In this document: positions 60,058 through 64,000 of the stretch, piece by piece | Layout: each line of letters starts with the position of its first letter | How positions within the stretch are numbered: the first letter of the stretch is position 1 | Assembly: GCA_041624435.1 (NCBI GenBank) | Contig: JBFJVB010000006.1 | Coordinates: 1 to 64,000, forward strand | DNA: 64,000 bases | Direction: 5' to 3' | From: Oceanococcus sp041624435 | GTDB lineage: Bacteria; Pseudomonadota; Gammaproteobacteria; Nevskiales; Oceanococcaceae | Translations under genes and position numbers: made by a program | Notes under the pieces: generated by a model | Databases searched by the model: none | What the model was told of the DNA's origin: nothing | Seen by the model: the letters and a program-made list of their open reading frames with translations, nothing else

Positions 60058-60134
60058 GGAGTGGTAGTTCAGTTGGTTAGAATACCGGCCTGTCACGCCG
60101 GGGGTCGCGGGTTCGAGTCCCGTCCGCTCCGCCA
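60058..60134 (+). tRNA. tRNA-Asp (GTC)
   Basis: A 77-base cloverleaf with acceptor stem GGAGTGG/CCGCTCC, anticodon GTC at 60092-60094 in loop CTGTCAC, and encoded CCA. It starts six bases after tRNA-Val and is surely cotranscribed with it. Confidence 0.97.
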
Positions 60135-60148
60135 TTTTTGGCATTGTC

Positions 60149-60179
60149 AAAGGCACCTTTAAAGGTGCCTTTGTTGTTT
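60149..60179 (+). terminator. Rho-independent terminator after tRNA-Asp
   Basis: AAAGGCACC and GGTGCCTTT pair perfectly around TTTAAA, followed by GTTGTTT. It separates the tRNA pair from ppiD, whose start is 21 bases further on; ppiD expression probably relies on read-through. Confidence 0.8.
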
Positions 60180-60199
60180 ATGACGTTCGGGGATCACGA

Positions 60200-62095
60200 A
60201 TGCTGCAAAAAATTCGGGACCGTGCAACAGGTCCTCTGGCCTGGTTCATCGTCGGAATTATCTGTGTGCCTTTTGCCTTTTTTGGCGTTGAGGCTTTTCG
60301 TAGTGGCGGCGCCAGCAGCGACGTGGCAAAGGTTGGGAGCGAGAAAATCTCCGAATCCGCGCTGCGCCAGCAGTACGAGCAACGCTATCAACAATTGCAA
60401 CAGATGCTGGGCGAGAACTTTCGCGCTGATCTGATCAATCCGGACCTGCTGCGCAAGAGCGTGCTGGATGGTCTGATTCAGGATGCGGTCACGCGCCAGT
60501 ATCTGCACAGCGAACGCTATCGTATCGACGATCAGGCGGTACTGGAGTTCATCCGCAGTCAGCAGTCGTTTCAGGAGAATGGACAGTTTTCGCCAGGCCT
60601 GTATCGAGATCGGCTTGCTCGGCAGGGGATGAATCCGATTCAGTATGAAGACCGGGTGCGCAGCTATCTGACGGGTCAGCAACTGCGACAGGCGGTGTCC
60701 AACAGCACCGTTGTGACTGAAAAAGAGCTCGCCCAGGCGTATCGCTGGGAAAAACAGCAGCGACGGTTTGCACAGCGCGTTTACCGGGCCACGGCGGCGA
60801 CCCCCGATATTGAAATTGACGACGCTCAGGTGCAGGAGCGGTATGAACAGCGCAAGGATTCCCTGCTCGCGCCCGAGCGGTTGCGGGTCGAGTATGTCGC
60901 GCTGGATCGCAATGCACTCAAGGATGCGGTCGAGGTCAGCCCCGATGCGCTGCGCGCGCTCTACGATGCTGAGAAAGAGTCGCGTTTCAGCATTCCCGAA
61001 GAAAGGCTGGCCCGGCATATTCTGATTCGCGCCGGCGACCAGGCGCAGGCGCAGATTCAGGATCTGGCCAAACGCCTGGAAGAAGGGGCGGATTTCGCAG
61101 AACTGGCGCAAGCCCATTCACAAGATCCAGGTTCGAAGAAGAAAGGTGGCGACCTGGGTTGGGTGACACGGGGCATGATGGTAAAACCCTTCGAAGACGC
61201 CCTGTTCGAACTGGAGAAAGGCGCGATCAGCGCGCCGGTTGAAACCGATTTCGGCTGGCATGTGCTGCAGTTGCTGGATGTTCGCGAAGCGGGCATGCGT
61301 GACTTTGATGAAGAATCCACTCAGCTGGAACTACGGGATCTGTATCAGGAACGCATCGCGCGGGAACGCTTTGACGAATTGCTTGAACAACTCGAGCAGC
61401 TGAGTTTCGAAAACCCGGCCTCGCTGGAGCCCGTAGCGCAAGCCTTGCAGCTGGAAGTACAGCAATCGGAATGGTTTACCCGTGAAGGCGGTGCCGGCAT
61501 CGCGGCCGAAGATGCCGTGGTCGAAGCGGCATTTTCCGATGTGGTTCTCAAGGACAAGGAAAACAGTCTTCCGGTAGCAGCTGGCAGGCGGCGTGTGGTG
61601 CTGCGTTTGCTGGCTCATGAAGCCGAACGGCCGCAAACCCTGGATGAAGTGCGCGCGGAGCTGAAGGCGGAACTGGTGCGCGAAGCCGTGGCGGCAAAGC
61701 TTGAAGCTCTGGCCAAAGCCGATCTGGCACGCCTGGAGTCCGGAGAGGTGAAGCTGAAGGATTTGCCGGCCACCGCTGTCGCGGAAAATCAGCCTGAGAT
61801 GACTGTCCAGCGTAATGACGCCTTGCCGAGCCGGGCCGTCATCAGCGCGCTGTTCGGGCTGGAGCCGCCAGCGCCTGAAACCGCGCAGTATCACTGGCTG
61901 ACACTGCCGGATGGTGATGTGGCCGTGCTCGAGTTGGCGCAAGTCATCGACGGTGATTGGGCCAAGGCGGAAGACACCGAGCGCAGCGCGACCCGTCAGC
62001 GAGTGCTGGCCCAGCGCGCCAACCAGGAATACGCCGCCCTGGAAGCTGCGCTGCGCGATCGCACCAAGGTCAAGATCTACCGCGATAGCTTCTAG
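60200..62095 (+). CDS. ppiD: Periplasmic folding chaperone PpiD (SurA/parvulin family)
   Basis: This 631-aa protein has one N-terminal membrane helix (about 13-30), a SurA-N-like domain (FRADLINPDLLRKSVLDGLIQ) and one parvulin domain near 265-360 (ERLARHILIRAG, FAELAQAHSQDPGSKKKGGDLGWV, GWHVLQLLDV). A C-terminal chaperone domain follows. PpiD works at the Sec translocon exit on newly exported proteins. GGGGA lies 7 bases before the ATG. Its stop overlaps the stop of the convergent gene within CTAG. Confidence 0.95.
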   Translation: MLQKIRDRATGPLAWFIVGIICVPFAFFGVEAFRSGGASSDVAKVGSEKISESALRQQYEQRYQQLQQMLGENFRADLINPDLLRKSVLDGLIQDAVTRQYLHSERYRIDDQAVLEFIRSQQSFQENGQFSPGLYRDRLARQGMNPIQYEDRVRSYLTGQQLRQAVSNSTVVTEKELAQAYRWEKQQRRFAQRVYRATAATPDIEIDDAQVQERYEQRKDSLLAPERLRVEYVALDRNALKDAVEVSPDALRALYDAEKESRFSIPEERLARHILIRAGDQAQAQIQDLAKRLEEGADFAELAQAHSQDPGSKKKGGDLGWVTRGMMVKPFEDALFELEKGAISAPVETDFGWHVLQLLDVREAGMRDFDEESTQLELRDLYQERIARERFDELLEQLEQLSFENPASLEPVAQALQLEVQQSEWFTREGGAGIAAEDAVVEAAFSDVVLKDKENSLPVAAGRRRVVLRLLAHEAERPQTLDEVRAELKAELVREAVAAKLEALAKADLARLESGEVKLKDLPATAVAENQPEMTVQRNDALPSRAVISALFGLEPPAPETAQYHWLTLPDGDVAVLELAQVIDGDWAKAEDTERSATRQRVLAQRANQEYAALEAALRDRTKVKIYRDSF

Positions 62096-63072
62096 CTTTG
62101 GGCGCGGTTTGGTTGCGGAGTTTCGGGCGGATGCCGACCTTCGAGCAGGGCACCCTGGGCCTGTAGATCCAGGCCCAGGCGCTGATCGCAGCGGCTGGTG
62201 ATGCAGGTGCCTTCGATCGGGGTAAAGCCCGCCCAGCGATACAGCCCCAGCGCTTGTTGCAGAACGCTGGCGGTCTCCAGTTCAAGCTGTTCCAGACCCG
62301 TGCGTCGTGCCCAGGACAGGGCGCGGCCCAGGCAGGCGCGGCCCAGGCCCTGGCCGCGCACCTGGGGGGCGAGATACATGCGGCGCAGCTCGCCGCAGGA
62401 GGGGCTGATGCGCAGGATCGCAAGTGTGCCGACCAGTTGCTCCTGTGCGTTCAGCAGCAGATCGAAAAAACCTTCGCGGTAGCTCATTTCCAGCCGGTGC
62501 AGGTCCTGATCGATACCTTGCAGCTCGGGGCTCAGGCCGTACTCCGCCAAGGTGCTGAACACCAGTTCGCTTACGCGCGCGGCATCCTGGTCGCGGGCCG
62601 CGCGGCGAGTCAGGCCATAGGCCGAAAAATCGTCCAGTGCAAACTTCTTTTCCAGCCACAGGTGAGGGATTTCACCGAACAGTGTTGTGCCGGGGCCGCT
62701 TATCGCGTAGCCGGCTTTGATATAGAAATCCAGGGCGCTGGCGCGGGCATGAATGACACAGCGTTCAGCGCCGCGGCCGCATGCGCGCTGTTCCAGGTAA
62801 CGCAGCATGCGCTGGCCCAAGCCCCGGCGCTGTACCTGCGGTGCCACCGCCATGGCCTGAATCTGGGCCTGACCCGGAGCGATCAGGCGGACCCGGCCGC
62901 AGCCGATGATCTCGCCACTGGCGCAGCGCAGCGCGACATGCTCTGACTGCTGTTCCTGGCGGCTGTCCGGCGGGTCGGCAGCCTGGTTCCAGGGCTGGCG
63001 TAACATGCGCCACCGGAAGGCGCGGTAGGCCTCGCGTTCACAAGGGCTGGTGGGGCGGAACAGTTCGGTCAT
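62092..63072 (-). CDS. Protein with two tandem GNAT acetyltransferase domains
   Basis: This 326-aa protein starts at ATG 63072. The N-terminal half is ElaA-like, with IQAMAVAPQVQRRGLGQRML as the acetyl-CoA loop and ALDFYIKAGY. The C-terminal half is a second GNAT domain with RRMYLAPQVRGQGLGRACLG and ALGLYRWAGFTPIEG. Both carry the R/Q-x-x-G-x-G/A loop, so both may bind acetyl-CoA. The substrate is unknown. The frame is open upstream to 63432, but that part is a low-complexity shadow. Confidence 0.85.
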   Translation of the reverse strand: MTELFRPTSPCEREAYRAFRWRMLRQPWNQAADPPDSRQEQQSEHVALRCASGEIIGCGRVRLIAPGQAQIQAMAVAPQVQRRGLGQRMLRYLEQRACGRGAERCVIHARASALDFYIKAGYAISGPGTTLFGEIPHLWLEKKFALDDFSAYGLTRRAARDQDAARVSELVFSTLAEYGLSPELQGIDQDLHRLEMSYREGFFDLLLNAQEQLVGTLAILRISPSCGELRRMYLAPQVRGQGLGRACLGRALSWARRTGLEQLELETASVLQQALGLYRWAGFTPIEGTCITSRCDQRLGLDLQAQGALLEGRHPPETPQPNRAQS

Positions 63073-63140
63073 TGAGTCGCCGCAGCTAGAGGTCACCACG
63101 GCCTTATACTGGGCCAGGATGAAGCTTAGCCGAGAAACCG

Positions 63141-64000
63141 ATGCTGAGGATTGTTGCGAGTACTGCGCTGTTGGCCCTGCTTGCCGCTTGTGGAGGGCGT
63201 AGCCCGCTGCTGCTCGAGGTCCACCCGGCCCGGCCGCTGGCGCCCTATGCCGAGCGCCTGGCGTCCTGCACGCGGGCATCGGGATTGCAGCGCTCCTGCA
63301 CCTTGGTGGAGTTACCCCTGTTGGGCATGGAGCTGGCCACGCCGGGGAGCGAGGATTTGATGCAACGGGTGGCCACCACTCATCCCTGGATGGCGCAGCG
63401 TTTCGAGGAGTTGTTGGCCTATCTTCCGGCATCGTTGCTCGAACTGAGTCGCAGCGTGTCGGCGCTGGTGATCGCAGCGGACGTGCGGCCTGCGTTTTAC
63501 TGGCGCCGGACCGCCGCGATTTATCTGGACCCGGCCGAGTTGTGGCTGAGCGTGGAGGAGAAGCGCACGATTGATCCGAGCCCCGATTTTCGGCGTGATT
63601 TCGGGTCCCGGCTGAATTTCCGCATCATCAGTCGCTATGTGCTGAACAACCAGTACGCCTGGTACAGCTACAGCCTGGAGGATGATTCCGAGCGTAGCCT
63701 TGAGGACATCATCGCGCCACTGAGCCGGTTGTTGTTCCACGAGCTGGCGCATGCCGGGGATTTCTTTCCCCGATCAAGTTTGGCGCAACTGGATCGCCGC
63801 CTGACCACGGAAGCCGCAGCGGAGCAGATCGCCCAGCGTGGCGCTCAGCTCTCCCAGCGCTTGCACGAGCAGTTTCCTCTGCGTTCTGAACTCATGACCG
63901 GACTGGCCCAGGTGAACTTTGCCGGGGAGGAAGCGGATGCGCGGCAGCTCAGACTGCAGCCGCAGGACGTCGTCGCCGAGTTTCAGCCCGATGATGCGAA
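63141..64000 (+). CDS. Lipoprotein with HELAH metalloprotease motif, 5' part
   Basis: This frame starts at ATG 63141 and is open to the window edge (286 codons seen, no stop). The signal MLRIVASTALLALLAAC has a lipobox with Cys17. Residues 200-204 are HELAH, a zinc-metalloprotease HExxH motif, inside a helix SRLLFHELAHAGDFFP. A later Glu-rich stretch (TTEAAAEQ) could hold a third ligand. It is likely a periplasmic membrane-bound lipoprotein. I do not recognise the family. The gene is divergent from the double-GNAT gene, with a 68-base spacer. Confidence 0.75.
   Translation, partial: MLRIVASTALLALLAACGGRSPLLLEVHPARPLAPYAERLASCTRASGLQRSCTLVELPLLGMELATPGSEDLMQRVATTHPWMAQRFEELLAYLPASLLELSRSVSALVIAADVRPAFYWRRTAAIYLDPAELWLSVEEKRTIDPSPDFRRDFGSRLNFRIISRYVLNNQYAWYSYSLEDDSERSLEDIIAPLSRLLFHELAHAGDFFPRSSLAQLDRRLTTEAAAEQIAQRGAQLSQRLHEQFPLRSELMTGLAQVNFAGEEADARQLRLQPQDVVAEFQPDDA

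Noticed and set aside
1..64000. Insertion sequences, integrases or prophage genes
   Set aside because: No transposase, integrase, terminase or capsid-like protein, and no long direct or inverted terminal repeats were recognised.

Overview
This window is a contiguous piece of a GC-rich gammaproteobacterial chromosome. The evidence is gene order. It carries nadB divergent from rpoE-rseA-rseB-rseC-mucD, followed by lepA-lepB-rnc-era-recO-pdxJ, and a separate tig-clpP-clpX-lon-hupB-ppiD block. It also has prfB-lysS with the recoded RF2 stop, and sdhCDAB. Minor-pilin genes, a RoxA-like dihaem cytochrome, a steroid 5-alpha-reductase-like enzyme and several lipid-modifying enzymes suggest an environmental, lipid- or hydrocarbon-using lineage. 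A Nevskiales/Solimonadaceae-like or related group is possible, but that placement is inference only.

Layout. (1) 0-1.7 kb: the end of a type IV pilus minor-pilin cluster (pilW, pilX, pilE), with no pilY1 between pilX and pilE. (2) 1.7-23 kb: an accessory region. It has a 2',3'-cyclic phosphodiesterase, a DesC/DesB-like reductase-desaturase pair behind a striking triple ACAnnTGT operator, two amidase-signature hydrolases and a RoxA-like dihaem lipoprotein convergent with a TonB receptor. It continues with a crotonase divergent from a PaaX-like regulator and a second desaturase, a NAPE-PLD-like metallo-hydrolase, a glutathionyl-hydroquinone reductase, two small lipoproteins, a queuosine-precursor transporter, a flavin monooxygenase and a steroid-reductase/NTF2 pair. 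(3) 23-26 kb: two OmpA/TSP3 outer-membrane proteins. (4) 26-34.8 kb: prfB-lysS, ygfZ, an SdhAF4-like gene, sdhCDAB-sdhE and nadB. (5) 35-45.5 kb: the envelope-stress operon, then the lepA-to-pdxJ block, tightly packed with many start/stop overlaps. (6) 45.5-53 kb: a BarA/GacS-like hybrid kinase, a third OmpA/TSP3 protein, astA, a 49-aa membrane peptide, astB and an ElaA-like acetyltransferase. (7) 53.1-62.1 kb: tRNA-His, -Lys and -Leu, then tig-clpP-clpX-lon-hupB, tRNA-Val, tRNA-Asp and ppiD. lon has a textbook heat-shock (sigma-32) promoter. (8) 62-64 kb: a double-GNAT protein and the start of a lipoprotein with an HELAH metalloprotease motif that runs off the window.

The housekeeping blocks are ordinary. 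The most distinctive material is the accessory region: lipid desaturation, lipid-amide and phospholipid hydrolases, a putative polyisoprenoid oxygenase and a steroid reductase sit together, with palindromic operators that hint at shared lipid-responsive control. I saw no insertion sequences, prophage genes, CRISPR arrays or rRNA, and no gene-free stretch longer than about 260 bases. The link among the lipid genes is an inference from co-location.
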